Below are positions 9,156-23,409 of a stretch of 64,000 nucleotides of DNA, piece by piece (the first letter of the stretch is position 1; the number at the start of each line of letters is the position of its first letter). The stretch is taken from NCBI RefSeq assembly GCF_003989665.1, contig NZ_RZIJ01000001.1:62001-126000 (forward strand). Reading direction: 5' to 3'. The DNA comes from Azospirillum doebereinerae (lineage in GTDB: Bacteria > Pseudomonadota > Alphaproteobacteria > Azospirillales > Azospirillaceae). A program made the translations under genes and the position numbers. The notes below the pieces were generated by a model. The model was not told the origin of the DNA, made no database searches, and saw nothing but the letters and a program-made list of their open reading frames with translations.

Positions 9156-10337
9156 ATGACGGCGGCGATGGAGTCCTCCCACAAGGTGATCGTGCTGGCG
9201 GCGGGCGGCACCGGCGGGCACATCTTCCCGGCCGAGGCCCTGGCGCGCGAGCTGCTGGCGCGCGGCCGGGCCGTGACGCTGGTCACCGACCGGCGCGGCC
9301 ACGCCTTCGGCGACAGCCTGCCGGAAGTGCCGGTCCACCGCATCCGCGCCGCCTCCCCCGGCAGTGGAATCCTGGGCAAGCTGACGGCGGCGCTCCAGAT
9401 GGGGCTCGGGCTGCTGGAGGCGCGCGCGCTGCTGCGCCGGCTGGGTCCGGCGGCGGTCGTCGGCTTCGGCGGCTACCCCTCGGTGCCGACCGTCTACGCC
9501 GCCGCCCACGCCAAGATCCCGGCGCTGCTGCACGAGCAGAACGCCGTGCTCGGCCGCGCCAACCGCATGCTGATCGCCGGGGCCAAGCGGCTGGCCGTCG
9601 CCTTCACCGGCGTCACCCGCATCGACGAGGCCGACCGCGCCAAGATCGTCCGCACCGGCAACCCGGTCCGCCCGGCCATCGCCGCCCGCCGCGACGCGTC
9701 CTACGCCGCGCCCGTCGGGGACGGCCCGGTCCACCTGCTGGTGATGGGCGGCAGCCAGGGCGCCCGGATCTTCTCCGACATCGTGCCCCAGGCGCTGGTC
9801 CGCCTGCCGGAAGCCTTGCGCGCCCGCGTCCACCTGTCGCAGCAATGCCGGCCGGAGGATCTGGAGGCCGCGCGGCAGGCCCTCGCCCCGCTGGGCCTCG
9901 GCGGGCTGGAGTTGCAGAGCTTCTTCCGCGACGTGCCCGACCGTCTGGCCGCCTGCCACCTCGCCGTCACCCGCGCCGGGGCCTCGACCATCGCCGAGCT
10001 GACTTGCGTCGGCCGTCCGGCGATCCTGGTGCCCTACCCCCACGCCACCGACGACCACCAGACCGCCAACGCCCGCCAACTGGCCGAGGCCGGCGCCGCG
10101 TGGCTCGTCGCGCAGCCGGACTTCACCGCGCAGACTCTGGCCGAGCGTCTGACCGGCCTGCTGGCGGAGCCCGGCGCGCTGGCCGCCGCCGCCGCCGCCG
10201 CACACCGCTGGGGTAGCGCCGACGCCGCCGCGTCGCTGGCCGACGCCGTGCTGAGCATGCTGAACACCCGCGACGCCAGCGCCAACGGAACCCACCACCT
10301 CGACGCCGACACCATTGCCAAGGGGGCAGCGGAATGA
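9156..10337 (+). CDS. murG: UDP-GlcNAc:lipid I N-acetylglucosaminyltransferase MurG
   Basis: Peripheral inner-membrane GT-B glycosyltransferase converting lipid I to lipid II. The N-terminal glycine loop AAGGTGGHIFPA is present, as are HEQNAVLGRANR, the second glycine-rich loop GGSQGAR and the C-terminal sugar-nucleotide region RAGASTIAEL. The first ATG (9156) follows a GGAG-like site; a second in-frame ATG at 9168 would remove four residues. The length is 393 aa with an Ala-rich C-terminus. Its stop overlaps the next small gene. Confidence 0.95.
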   Translation: MTAAMESSHKVIVLAAGGTGGHIFPAEALARELLARGRAVTLVTDRRGHAFGDSLPEVPVHRIRAASPGSGILGKLTAALQMGLGLLEARALLRRLGPAAVVGFGGYPSVPTVYAAAHAKIPALLHEQNAVLGRANRMLIAGAKRLAVAFTGVTRIDEADRAKIVRTGNPVRPAIAARRDASYAAPVGDGPVHLLVMGGSQGARIFSDIVPQALVRLPEALRARVHLSQQCRPEDLEAARQALAPLGLGGLELQSFFRDVPDRLAACHLAVTRAGASTIAELTCVGRPAILVPYPHATDDHQTANARQLAEAGAAWLVAQPDFTAQTLAERLTGLLAEPGALAAAAAAAHRWGSADAAASLADAVLSMLNTRDASANGTHHLDADTIAKGAAE

Positions 10338-10585
10338 ACAAGGTCATGCGCCATTTGACGCGGCCGACGCCACGTCCCCTCCGGGATTACCCGGCGGACA
10401 TGACGCGGACGGAAGGCGGCTGGTTCAACCGGCCCTATTGCCCGCTGGTGCCCCGCGCCATCGTCGGCGAGGGCTTCCTCCGCGACCGCCTGCATGTCAT
10501 TCATGGGTCCAAGCCCCTGCCCTCCGACCTCACCGACGAGGCGGTGGACGCCACCCTTCGCCTGATGCTTCGCCGCGGAAAGTAA
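10334..10585 (+). CDS. small protein of unknown function inside the dcw cluster
   Basis: I do not recognise this 83 aa protein. It starts at an ATG overlapping the murG stop (ATGA), preceded by AGGGGG, and ends 7 nt before murC, so it is almost certainly translated with its neighbours. It is basic (many Arg), with no membrane segment or signal peptide. The middle contains [16 protein letters not shown] and the C-terminus [16 protein letters not shown]. The codon use matches the flanking mur genes. The position between two lipid II synthesis genes suggests a link to wall synthesis, but this is inference. Confidence 0.7.
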   Translation: MNKVMRHLTRPTPRPLRDYPADMTRTEGGWFNRPYCPLVPRAIVGEGFLRDRLHVIHGSKPLPSDLTDEAVDATLRLMLRRGK

Positions 10586-10592
10586 AGTTCAG

Positions 10593-12007
<1,415 letters not shown>

Positions 12008-12011
<4 letters not shown>

Positions 12012-12961
12012 CGGCGGCGGCTCCCTCCATGACCGAACGGCCCATGACTGGCCACCTGATCGACCGGATGCCCGCCTGCCGGGGCCGGCTGACCGCCGAT
12101 GCGCCCTTGGCGCCGGTGACGTGGTTCCGCGTCGGCGGCCCGGCGGAGGTGATGTTCCGCCCCGCCGACCCCGAGGATCTGGCCGGTTTCCTGGCGGCCT
12201 TGCCCCACGACGTGCCGGTGACGGTGATCGGCGTCGCCTCCAACCTGCTGGTGCGCGACGGCGGCATCCCCGGCGTGACGATCCGGCTCGGGCGCGGCTT
12301 CACCGACATCGTCGCGGAGGGCGACACCCTGACCGTGGGCGCCGCCGCGCTCGATCTCAACGTGGCGACCGTGGCGCGCGACGCCGGCATCGCCGGGCTG
12401 GAGTTCCTGTCCGGCATCCCCGGCACCATCGGCGGCGCGCTGCGCATGAACGGCGGCGCCTACGGCCGCGAGATGGCCGACGCGCTGGTCTCCGCCCAGG
12501 CGGTCGGCCGCGACGGCGCGATGCTGAGCTTCACCCGCGAAGAGATGGGCTTCACCTACCGCCACGCCGCCGTGCCGGAGGGCTGCGTCTTCACCGGCGC
12601 CACCCTGCGCGGCGAGCTTGGCAACGCGCTGGAGATCGCCCGGCGGATGACCGAGATCGCGGACAAGCGCGCCGACAGCCAGCCGATCCGCTCGCGCACG
12701 GGGGGATCGACCTTCAAGAACCCCGATGGCCACAAGGCCTGGGAGCTGATCGACAAGGCCGGCTGCCGTGGCCTGTCCATCGGCGACGCCCAGGTGTCGG
12801 AGAAGCATTGCAACTTCCTGATCAACCAGGGAGCGGCCAGCGCCGCCGATCTGGAGGCGCTGGGCGACGAGGTCCGCCGCCGCGTGTTCGAGACCTCCGG
12901 CGTGACGCTGGAGTGGGAAATCAAGCGCGTCGGTGTTCCGGCGACCGGAGACGCCCGATGA
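12008..12961 (+). CDS. murB: UDP-N-acetylenolpyruvoylglucosamine reductase MurB
   Basis: FAD enzyme that reduces the enolpyruvyl group to make UDP-MurNAc. The 317 aa protein shows the [11 protein letters not shown] start of the FAD domain, the [13 protein letters not shown] loop, [19 protein letters not shown] and, near the C-terminus, GGSTFKNP (the conserved Ser region) and KHCNFLIN. The ATG at 12008 overlaps the murC stop. The stop overlaps the ddl start. Confidence 0.95.
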
Positions 12962-13905
12962 CCGACGCCCTGTTCCCCCCCTTCAAGAAGCACGTCGCCG
13001 TCCTGATGGGCGGCTGGTCGGCCGAGCGCGAGGTCTCGCTGGTCAGCGGGGCCGGCGTCGCCAAGGCCCTGGAGGAGGAAGGCTACCGCGTCACCGCCGT
13101 GGACGTGCAGCGCGACCTCGCCGGGCTGATGCAGGCGCTCAGCCACCCGCGCCCCGACGTGGTGTTCAACGCCCTGCACGGGCGCGGCGGCGAGGACGGG
13201 ACGATCCAGGGCATCCTGGAGTTCCTGGGCTTGCCCTACACCCATTCCGGCGTCCAGGCGTCCGCCATCGCCATGGACAAGGTGATGACCAAGCGGGTGC
13301 TCGACACCGCCGGGGTCCGCTCGCCGCGTGGCGTGGTGGTGACGCGCGGCGAGATCACCGGCGGCGCCCACCCGATGCCGGCCCCCTACATCGTCAAGCC
13401 GGTGGACGAGGGCTCGACCGTCGGGGTCACCCTGGTGCGCGAGGGGCAGAACAGCCCGGTCGGCGACGCCTGGACCTTCGGCGAGCGCGCGATGGTCGAG
13501 GAGTTCATCCCCGGCCGCGAGCTGACCGTCGGCGTGATGGGCGACCGCGCCCTGGCCGTCACGGAGATTGTCTTCCAGGCCCAGGTCTACGACTATACGG
13601 CGAAGTACAGCGCCGGCCACGCCGTCCACACCATCCCCGCCGCCATCCCCGAGGATGTCGCCGAGGAGGCCAAGCGGATGGCGATCCTGGCGCACCAGAC
13701 CCTGGGCTGCCGGGGCGTGTCGCGCAGCGACTTCCGTTGGGACGACAGCCGGCCGGGAAGCGCCGGGCTGTATTTCCTGGAGATCAACAACCAGCCGGGC
13801 ATGACGCCCCTGTCGCTGGTGCCCGAACAGGCCGCGCATGTGGGAATCTCCTACGGCGCGCTGGTCGGCTGGCTCGTGGAGAACGCCGGATGTCAGCTCG
13901 CCTGA
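12958..13905 (+). CDS. ddl: D-alanine:D-alanine ligase
   Basis: ATP-grasp ligase making D-Ala-D-Ala for MurF. The 315 aa protein has VLMGGWSAEREVSL at the N-terminus (substrate-binding Glu), HGRGGEDG, the ATP-grasp lysine region YIVKPVDEGSTVGV, the CRGVSRSDFR segment and the C-terminal metal-binding EINNQPGMT. It corresponds to the ddlB position in the dcw order. The ftsQ start lies inside its last codons. Confidence 0.95.
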   Translation: MTDALFPPFKKHVAVLMGGWSAEREVSLVSGAGVAKALEEEGYRVTAVDVQRDLAGLMQALSHPRPDVVFNALHGRGGEDGTIQGILEFLGLPYTHSGVQASAIAMDKVMTKRVLDTAGVRSPRGVVVTRGEITGGAHPMPAPYIVKPVDEGSTVGVTLVREGQNSPVGDAWTFGERAMVEEFIPGRELTVGVMGDRALAVTEIVFQAQVYDYTAKYSAGHAVHTIPAAIPEDVAEEAKRMAILAHQTLGCRGVSRSDFRWDDSRPGSAGLYFLEINNQPGMTPLSLVPEQAAHVGISYGALVGWLVENAGCQLA

Positions 13906-14852
13906 TGGCCAACCCGCAGTTCCGCCCGACGCTCGGCGGGCGCGCGCCCCGCGACGAGATGCCGGCGCCGCCCCGCGCCATGGCCGCCTCGGCGCAGAAG
14001 GGCAACCGCCGCCGCGCCTGGCCGCGCTGGACCCGGCCCGCCGTCAAGGCGGCGCTGGTGCTGGTGCCGGTCCTGCTGCTGGCCGGCGCCGCCGGATCGG
14101 CCTGGAAGCGCGCCAGCCTCGCCGAGACGGTGGCGGCGGCGCGCGAGAGCGTGATGGACGCCAGCGGCGCGCTCGGCTTCACGCTGAACGAGATCCTGGT
14201 CGTCGGCCGCACCGAGACGGAGCGCGAGGCGGTGATGGAGGCGCTCGGCGTGCGCCGGGGCGAGCCGATCCTCGCCATCGACCTCGCCGAGACCAAGCAG
14301 CGGCTGGAGGAGCTGCCCTGGGTGTCGGGCGCCTCGGTCGAGCGCCGCCTGCCGGGCATCCTCTACATCAGCCTGTCCGAGCGCCAGCCGATGGCGATCT
14401 GGCAGCACGACCGCCAGTTCACCGTGATCGACCGCGCCGGCCGCCCGCTGGCCGACGCGGTGGAGTTGGCCCGGCGCGGCAACCAGCGCATCGACACGCT
14501 GCCCCAGGTGATCGGCGCCAACGCGCCGCAGCAGGTGCAGTCGCTGCTGGCCGCGCTCGACCGCGTTCCGGCGATCCGGCCGCGCGTCACCTCGGCCAGC
14601 TGGATCAGCGACCGCCGCTGGAACCTGCAACTGGACAACGGCGTGACGGTGAAGCTGCCCGAGGGCGCCGGGATGCCGATGGCGCTGCGCCAGCTGGCGG
14701 AGCTGGAGGCGACCGGCAAGGTGCTCGACCGCGACATCGTCGCCATCGACTTGCGCCAGCCCGAGCGTGCAGTCTTGCAGACCAACGCCACCGCCCAGCT
14801 TCCCGGCTGGGAGGACGAGTCCAAGAAGAAGCCGAACGGCAAGAAGACGTGA
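13890..14852 (+). CDS. ftsQ: cell division protein FtsQ
   Basis: Bitopic division protein that links early and late divisome parts through FtsL/FtsB. The 320 aa product has a long basic cytoplasmic tail, one membrane segment at about residues 53-70, then a POTRA domain (about 97-165, starting near FTLNEILVVGRTETERE) and the FtsQ/DivIB domain. Two in-frame ATGs are possible, 13890 and 13905; the first overlaps ddl by 16 nt, and the second coincides with the ddl stop and loses five residues. Confidence 0.9.
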   Translation: MSARLMANPQFRPTLGGRAPRDEMPAPPRAMAASAQKGNRRRAWPRWTRPAVKAALVLVPVLLLAGAAGSAWKRASLAETVAAARESVMDASGALGFTLNEILVVGRTETEREAVMEALGVRRGEPILAIDLAETKQRLEELPWVSGASVERRLPGILYISLSERQPMAIWQHDRQFTVIDRAGRPLADAVELARRGNQRIDTLPQVIGANAPQQVQSLLAALDRVPAIRPRVTSASWISDRRWNLQLDNGVTVKLPEGAGMPMALRQLAELEATGKVLDRDIVAIDLRQPERAVLQTNATAQLPGWEDESKKKPNGKKT

Positions 14853-14893
14853 TCGCGTAAGACGGCAGCAGCAGCGGGTTGGGCTGGGAAGGC

Positions 14894-16177
14894 ATGTTCG
14901 GTATGGGATTCAACGGCGCCAAGAAGCCGAAACGACCGACCCGCGGCGGCATCGTCGCGGCGCTGGACGTCGGCTCGACGAAGGTGTGCTGCATCATCGC
15001 GCGGATGGACGAACCGGGGTCGTTCCGCGTGATCGGTGTCGGCCACCAGATCGCCACGGGCATCCGCGCCGGCTCCATCATCGACATGGAGGCGGCGGAG
15101 ACCTCGATCGGCGCCGCCGTCCACGCCGCCGAGCAGATGGCCGGCGAGACGATCCGCGACGTGGTCGCCAACCTGTCGATGGGCCACCCGCGCTCCCACG
15201 CCTTCAACGCGCAGATCCCGGTCTACGGCCAGGAGGTGACGGAGGGCGACATCCGCCGCGCCATGGCGCACGCCCGCACGCTCCAGGCCGGCCCCGACCA
15301 GACGCTGATCCACACCATCCCGCTGGGATTCAACCTCGACGCCGCCCGCGGCATCCGCGACCCCAGGGGGATGTACGGCAACCAGCTCGGCGCGCAGCTC
15401 CACGTCGTCACCGCCTCGTCGGGCGCCATCCGCACGCTGCGCACCTGCGTCGCCCGCTGCCACCTCGACATCGAGAGCATGGTGGTCAGCCCCTTCGCGT
15501 CGGGGCTCGCCTGCCTGGTCGAGGACGAGATGGAGATGGGCGCCGCCTGCATCGACATCGGCGGCGGGGGCACGACGATCTCCATCTTCTCCGAGGGCAA
15601 CCTGGTGTGGACCGGCGCCGTTCCCTTGGGGGGGCGCCACGTCACCAACGACATCGCCCACGGTCTCGCCACGCCGCTGGTCCACGCCGAACGGCTGAAG
15701 GCGCTCTACGGCAGCGCCCGGTCCAACCCGGCCGACGAGCGCGAGATGATCGAGGTGCCGCAGGTCGGCGAGGACGAGCGCAGCGAGAGCAGCACCGCCA
15801 GCACCCCGCGCTCCTTCCTGGTCAACATCATCCAGGCGCGGATGGAGGAGATCTTCGAGGAGATCCGCAGCGTCCTGGAGCATTCCGGCTACGCCCGGCT
15901 GGTCGGCCGCCGCGTGGTGCTGACCGGCGGCGCCAGCCAGCTTCCCAACACGCGCGAGCTGGCGCAGCACATCCTCGACAAGCAGGTGCGCATCGGCCGC
16001 CCGACGCGGATCGCCGGCCTCAACGAGGTGCATGGCGGCCCGGCCTTCTCGACGGCGGCGGGGCTTCTGCTGCACGCCGTGCGCAACCCGACCGAGCTGA
16101 TGGTGACGGGCCAGGAGGCGGTGTCGAACACCGGCCTGCTGGGCCGCGTCGGCCTGTGGCTGCGGGAGAATCTGTGA
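14894..16177 (+). CDS. ftsA: cell division actin-like protein FtsA
   Basis: Actin-fold ATPase that anchors FtsZ filaments to the membrane. The product of about 427 aa shows the phosphate-1 motif [12 protein letters not shown], the SHA-domain region NLSMGHPRS, the phosphate-2 motif IDIGGGGTT and the adenosine motif [11 protein letters not shown]. The C-terminus [14 protein letters not shown] fits the membrane-targeting amphipathic helix. The start is uncertain: TTG 14879, ATG 14894 and ATG 14903 are in frame. A GGAAGG at 14887-14892 is best spaced for 14903 but too close for 14894. The range given uses the first ATG. Confidence 0.92.
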   Translation: MFGMGFNGAKKPKRPTRGGIVAALDVGSTKVCCIIARMDEPGSFRVIGVGHQIATGIRAGSIIDMEAAETSIGAAVHAAEQMAGETIRDVVANLSMGHPRSHAFNAQIPVYGQEVTEGDIRRAMAHARTLQAGPDQTLIHTIPLGFNLDAARGIRDPRGMYGNQLGAQLHVVTASSGAIRTLRTCVARCHLDIESMVVSPFASGLACLVEDEMEMGAACIDIGGGGTTISIFSEGNLVWTGAVPLGGRHVTNDIAHGLATPLVHAERLKALYGSARSNPADEREMIEVPQVGEDERSESSTASTPRSFLVNIIQARMEEIFEEIRSVLEHSGYARLVGRRVVLTGGASQLPNTRELAQHILDKQVRIGRPTRIAGLNEVHGGPAFSTAAGLLLHAVRNPTELMVTGQEAVSNTGLLGRVGLWLRENL

Positions 16178-16304
16178 TGATCCTCCCCGCCACGCCGTCC
16201 CAAGCTTTTCCAGGAATTCCGATCGGGCACACCCCGGATCCAACCGGGGACCGATCGCGAGTGAACAGCAAACCCAAATCAAAACAGGTTGTGGAGACCT
16301 AAAG

Positions 16305-18170
16305 ATGATCAACGTGACCATTCCCCAGATCGAACCCGAATTGAAGCCCCGCATCACCGTCTTCGGTGTCGGCGGCGCCGGCGGCAACGCCGTCAACAAC
16401 ATGATCAAGTCGAACCTCGAAGGCGTCGATTTCGTCGTGGGCAACACCGACGCCCAGGCGCTGAAGGGCTCGCTCTGCGAGAAGCGCCTCCAGCTCGGCA
16501 CCGCGACCACGCGGGGTCTGGGCGCCGGGTCCAAGCCCGACGTCGGCCGCGCCTCGGCCGAGGAGCAGATGGAGGAGATCTGCCAGTTCCTCGAAGGCGC
16601 CAACATGGTGTTCATCACCGCCGGCATGGGCGGCGGCACCGGCACGGGCGCGGCCCCGGTCATCGCGCGCGCGGCGCGCGAGCGCGGCCTGCTGACCGTC
16701 GGCGTCGTGACCAAGCCCTTCCACTTCGAGGGCGGCCACCGCATGCGTCTGGCCGAGGGCGGCATCGCCGAACTCCAGCAATACGTCGACACCCTCATCA
16801 TCATCCCCAACCAGAACCTGTTCCGCATCGCCAACGAGAAGACGACCTTCGCGGACGCCTTCAAGATGGCCGACGACGTTCTGCATTCGGGCGTGCGCGG
16901 CGTCACCGACCTGATGGTGATGCCGGGCCTGATCAACCTCGACTTCGCCGACATCCGTTCGGTGATGACCGAGATGGGCAAGGCGATGATGGGCACCGGC
17001 GAGGCCGCCGGCGAGCGCCGCGCCATCGAGGCCGCCGAGGCCGCGATCTCCAACCCGCTGCTCGACGACGTGTCGATGAAGGGGGCGCGCGGCGTCCTCA
17101 TCAACATCACCGGCGGCTACGACATGACCCTGTTCGAGGTCGACGAGGCCGCCAACCGCGTCCGCGACGAGGTCGATCCCGACGCCAACATCATCTTCGG
17201 CTCGACCTTCGACGCCTCGCTGGACGGCGTGATGCGCGTGTCGGTCGTCGCCACCGGCATCGACGCCGCCGCGATGAGCAACCCGCGCACCCTGCACCCG
17301 GTCAACCTGGCCCTGGTTTCCGACCGCGCCAAGAAGCCGGGCGCGCCCGCCGGCCTGACCACCGCCTCCCCGGCGATGCCGGGCGCCGCCCCCGCCGCCC
17401 CCGCCATCCCCAGCGCCGCCACCGCGCTGCGCCAGCCCCAGCCGGTCACCGCCGGTTCGAGCGCCCTGCAGCACGACCCGGCCTACCAGACCGGCCACGC
17501 GCAGCCGCAGCACGACGCCAGCGCCCAGGAAGCGGCCAAGCCGGCCTCCGGCCCGCTGCACGGCGAGAATCAGGGCGGCCACTTCTTCGCCCCCAAGCCG
17601 GCCGACGCCGGGCCGCGCCACCCGGTGACGCTGGGCGCCCAGCCCGCGCCGTCCTACCCGCCCCAGCCCGCCCCGCAGCCGCCGCAGGCCCCGGCGATGG
17701 CCGCCCCGCAGCAGCAGCCTCAGCAGCACCAGCACCATCAGGCGGCCCCGGCCCATCCGGCCGGCCTGTCGGTCGGGCACGCCCCGGCCCCGGAGCCCGC
17801 CCCCGCCCCGCGCAAGCCGAACTTCCTGTTCGGCCTCGTGACCGGGTTGGGCCGCAAGGCCGACCCGGCGCCGCAGCCGGCCCCGCAGCCGACCTACGCG
17901 CCGGCCCCGCAGTACCAGCCGGCCCCGCAACAGCCGGCCTACCAGCAGCAGCCGGCCGCGCCGCAACAGCCCCAGTACCCGGCGGCGCCCGCCTATCAGC
18001 CCGCCCCGCAGCAGCCGCCGGCCTACCAGCCGGCGCCGCAGCAGGCCACCTACCCGGCCGCCCCGCCGCCGATGGCCCCCGCGCCGCGCGCCGACGGCGG
18101 CCAGCCGAAAGCCGAGCACGCCCAGGAAGAGCTGGACATCCCCGCCTTCCTGCGTCGCCAGGCCAACTGA
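16305..18170 (+). CDS. ftsZ: cell division tubulin-like GTPase FtsZ
   Basis: Tubulin-like GTPase forming the Z-ring. The tubulin signature GGGTGTG is at residues 109-115, and the N-terminal [14 protein letters not shown] and the T7-loop region are intact. The globular core ends near residue 325. A Pro/Gln/Ala-rich linker of about 280 residues follows, including runs of QPAPQ and YQPAPQ, before the conserved C-terminal peptide DIPAFLRRQ that binds FtsA and other partners. At 621 aa it is much longer than the ~380 aa E. coli protein, though long linkers are common in alphaproteobacteria. A 127-nt gap separates it from ftsA, and it ends at a strong terminator. Confidence 0.97.
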   Translation: MINVTIPQIEPELKPRITVFGVGGAGGNAVNNMIKSNLEGVDFVVGNTDAQALKGSLCEKRLQLGTATTRGLGAGSKPDVGRASAEEQMEEICQFLEGANMVFITAGMGGGTGTGAAPVIARAARERGLLTVGVVTKPFHFEGGHRMRLAEGGIAELQQYVDTLIIIPNQNLFRIANEKTTFADAFKMADDVLHSGVRGVTDLMVMPGLINLDFADIRSVMTEMGKAMMGTGEAAGERRAIEAAEAAISNPLLDDVSMKGARGVLINITGGYDMTLFEVDEAANRVRDEVDPDANIIFGSTFDASLDGVMRVSVVATGIDAAAMSNPRTLHPVNLALVSDRAKKPGAPAGLTTASPAMPGAAPAAPAIPSAATALRQPQPVTAGSSALQHDPAYQTGHAQPQHDASAQEAAKPASGPLHGENQGGHFFAPKPADAGPRHPVTLGAQPAPSYPPQPAPQPPQAPAMAAPQQQPQQHQHHQAAPAHPAGLSVGHAPAPEPAPAPRKPNFLFGLVTGLGRKADPAPQPAPQPTYAPAPQYQPAPQQPAYQQQPAAPQQPQYPAAPAYQPAPQQPPAYQPAPQQATYPAAPPPMAPAPRADGGQPKAEHAQEELDIPAFLRRQAN

Positions 18171-18492
18171 TCCCGGCGTAAGCCGGAGATAACCGCCGGT
18201 CGCCGCCGCCTCAAACGCGGCATCGGCGGCTCCACAACCTGACCGAAAATTTCGGCCCCCGGAGAGGCGTTCGCGCCGCTCCGGGGGTTTTTTTGTGTCC
18301 CATCCGGCATAGTCCGCTTACCTCTTTTGCTCTGCAACAAACGGTAACAATGAGTGATTTGCCCATCGCCCGAGGCCGGTGTTACCAACAAGCATGGTCA
18401 AAGGCGACGGCGACCGGCACATGGCTCTCCCCAGAGCAAAGGCCGGAAAAAGTCACCGGGGACCGGAACGCGACGAAGATGGGTAAAACATC
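18171..18492. other. ftsZ-lpxC intergenic region
   Basis: This 322-nt gap contains the ftsZ terminator (18256-18294) and then about 200 nt that should carry the lpxC promoter and leader. I see no convincing ORF or RNA gene in it. A purine-rich AAGATGGG lies shortly before the GTG start of lpxC. Confidence 0.6.
18256..18294 (+). terminator. rho-independent terminator after ftsZ
   Basis: Outer stem CCCCCGGAG/CTCCGGGGG (18256-18264 with 18279-18287) encloses a second stem GGCG/CGCC closed by a TTCG tetraloop, followed by seven T residues. This is a textbook strong terminator closing the dcw transcript and separating it from lpxC. Confidence 0.92.
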
Positions 18493-19431
18493 GTGGCCAA
18501 CAATCGTGGTAATGCGGACGGACTGTTCCAGCAGACCCTGAAGAAGTCGGTGACTATCGCCGGCATCGGGCTGCACTCGGGCGCCATCGTCACGCTGACG
18601 ATTGCACCCGCCGATGCGAATTCCGGAATCACCTTCATCCGCACCGACCTGCGCGGGGCCGCCGCCGTCGTTCCGGCGCGCTGGGACGCGGTGGTCGACA
18701 CGCGCATGTGCACGGTGATCGGCAACGCCCAGGGCACGACCATCGGCACCATCGAGCATCTGATGTCGGCGCTGGCCGGCTGCGGCATCGACAACGCCGT
18801 GGTGTCGCTCGACAACGCCGAAGTGCCGATCATGGACGGCAGCGCCGCCCCCTTCGTCGCCGCCATCGAGCAGGCCGGAGTCGCGGTGACCAAGGCGCCG
18901 CGCCGGGTCATCCGCATCCTGAAGCCGGTCAGCGTCGGCGACGGCATCAAGAGCGCGTCCTTCGCGCCCGACGACGCGACGACCTACAGCTTCGACATCG
19001 ATTTCGACAGCGCCGCCATCGCCCGCCAGTCGCGCGCCGTCGAGATGGACAGCGACGTCTTCAAGGACGAGATCAGCCGCGCCCGCACCTTCGGCTTCCT
19101 GCACGAGGTCGAGGGGCTGCGCAAGATGGGTCTCGCCCGTGGCGGCTCGCTGGACAACGCGGTGGTGATCTCCGGCGACACGGTGATGAACGCCGACGGC
19201 CTGCGCTTCACCGACGAGTTCGTGCGCCACAAGATCCTCGACGCGGTCGGCGACCTGTATCTGGCCGGCGCGCCCATCGTCGGGCATTTCCACGGCGTGC
19301 GCTCCGGTCACGCGCTGAACAACCAATTGCTGCGCGCGCTGTTCGCCGACCGCAGCGCGTGGCGCTACGACACCGCCGCGCTGGTCCTGCCGCTGGCCCG
19401 CCGCGCCATGGACCAGCTCGCCGTCGCCTGA
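18493..19431 (+). CDS. lpxC: UDP-3-O-acyl-N-acetylglucosamine deacetylase LpxC
   Basis: Zinc deacetylase for the committed step of lipid A synthesis. It starts at GTG 18493 and is 312 aa. Zinc ligands by comparison with E. coli are His89 (in EHLMSAL), His246 and Asp250 (in HKILDAVGD); the catalytic His is His273 in SGHALNNQLL. Its place directly after ftsZ is conserved in proteobacteria. A terminator follows at 19467-19493. Confidence 0.96.
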   Translation: MANNRGNADGLFQQTLKKSVTIAGIGLHSGAIVTLTIAPADANSGITFIRTDLRGAAAVVPARWDAVVDTRMCTVIGNAQGTTIGTIEHLMSALAGCGIDNAVVSLDNAEVPIMDGSAAPFVAAIEQAGVAVTKAPRRVIRILKPVSVGDGIKSASFAPDDATTYSFDIDFDSAAIARQSRAVEMDSDVFKDEISRARTFGFLHEVEGLRKMGLARGGSLDNAVVISGDTVMNADGLRFTDEFVRHKILDAVGDLYLAGAPIVGHFHGVRSGHALNNQLLRALFADRSAWRYDTAALVLPLARRAMDQLAVA

Positions 19432-19466
19432 CGCCCAAGCTTCACGTTCCGTTTTCTCCGCAGCCT

Positions 19467-19493
19467 GCCCTCCCCTACCGGGGAGGGCTTTTT
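19467..19493 (+). terminator. rho-independent terminator after lpxC
   Basis: Perfect 9-bp stem GCCCTCCCC/GGGGAGGGC with TACC loop and a run of five T residues, about 35 nt after the lpxC stop. Confidence 0.88.
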
Positions 19494-19536
19494 GTTTGCG
19501 CCGCTCCCCTCCCCTGCCGGTGCTTGGAACGGCGTT

Positions 19537-19575
19537 GAAAAGAAAAAGCGCCCTCCCCTTTCGGGGTAGGGCGCT
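19537..19575 (-). terminator. probable terminator for the hemerythrin transcript
   Basis: On the - strand the stem AGCGCCCTACCCC/GGGGAGGGCGCT (one unpaired base) is followed by TTTTTCTTTT. It lies about 180 nt beyond the stop of the - strand hemerythrin gene, with an AT-rich stretch between. Confidence 0.7.
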
Positions 19576-19589
19576 GCAGGTCCATGTTG

Positions 19590-19675
19590 CTCAAAATCAA
19601 TGGTCAGTAAATTATATTGAATTGAATCAATATTTTATGGAATTTCTTTCAGAAACTTTCTTAGCAACGAATCGA
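19590..19675. other. AT-rich island
   Basis: About 85 bases with roughly 70% A+T in a genome near 70% G+C. It contains ATTGAATTGAATCAAT (19616-19631), which combines a direct repeat of ATTGA with an inverted TCAAT, and several TATTTTAT-like stretches. It encodes nothing obvious. It could be a protein-binding site, the 3' UTR of the hemerythrin mRNA, or a remnant of foreign DNA. Confidence 0.5.
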
Positions 19676-19754
19676 TCAGGTCCTTCTTCCCTCGCAAGCC
19701 CCTTCTCCCCTTGAGGAAGAGGGGCTCAGTCAGCGCCTCTGGAAGCGTCCGCCC

Positions 19755-20174
19755 CTACCCCACCGCTCGTTCCGGCTCGCCGGTCATGGCGTATTCGCCG
19801 AAGCGGGTGTCCTCCTTCAGGATGTGCTTTCCCAGCCAGTCCGCGCAGAAGATGAAGACCTCCTCGCCGGAAATGCCCTCGCGGTTGGCGAGGAAGGTCT
19901 CGCGGTAGCGCTCCACCTGACGGGTCAGGGCGTCGTGCAGCGCCTTGTGGGCCGCGTAGGTCGGATAATTCGCCTCCCGCATGCAGGCCTCTTCCGCCGC
20001 GAAGTGGTGGCGGGTGTAGGCGATCAGTTCGTCGAGGGTGGCCTCGATCACGGCGGGATCGTGCTGGCTCGCCTCGGTGCAGAGCCGGTTGACGATCTCG
20101 ATCAGGACGCGGTGATCCTCGTCGAGGTCGTCGTTGCCGACGCTCATCCAGCGTGACCACTGTATGGGTTCCAT
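19755..20174 (-). CDS. bacteriohemerythrin
   Basis: Small four-helix di-iron O2-binding protein, 139 aa. The iron ligand pattern is complete: His21, His57 and Glu61 (HxxxE), His76 and His80 (HxxxH), His117 and Asp122 (HxxxxD). The start is the ATG at 20174, which has a strong GGGAAGGA site just upstream; an upstream in-frame TTG at 20192 overlaps that site and is unlikely. Such stand-alone proteins are often linked to oxygen sensing or delivery in microaerophiles. A short palindrome CGGGTG-N5-CACCCG (20219-20235) lies upstream. Confidence 0.9.
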   Translation of the reverse strand: MEPIQWSRWMSVGNDDLDEDHRVLIEIVNRLCTEASQHDPAVIEATLDELIAYTRHHFAAEEACMREANYPTYAAHKALHDALTRQVERYRETFLANREGISGEEVFIFCADWLGKHILKEDTRFGEYAMTGEPERAVG

Positions 20175-20347
20175 GGCGTTTCCTTCCCTCAAGCCATTGG
20201 GTGCGCCGACGCCCCATGCGGGTGTTTCCCACCCGTCTGTTCCGTGGAAGGGGCGCGGCGGAATAGCAGTGTTTCCTTATGTGATCTCGTTCCCTTGCTC
20301 CGGTCAACTTGGACAGAAGTCGATGCGACATTATGGCCTGGGGCAAT

Positions 20348-23402
<3,055 letters not shown>

Positions 23403-23409
23403 CGCCCCG

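Larger units (their letters stand above)
19432..19754. other. intergenic region with two hairpins and an AT-rich patch
   Basis: This gap between convergent lpxC and the hemerythrin gene holds two terminator-like hairpins (19467-19493 and 19537-19575) and an AT-rich stretch (19590-19675) that stands out from the surrounding GC-rich DNA. No credible ORF was found. Confidence 0.6.

Noticed and set aside
20174..20192. Upstream TTG start of the hemerythrin gene
   Set aside because: The added codons contain the ribosome-binding site of the ATG at 20174.
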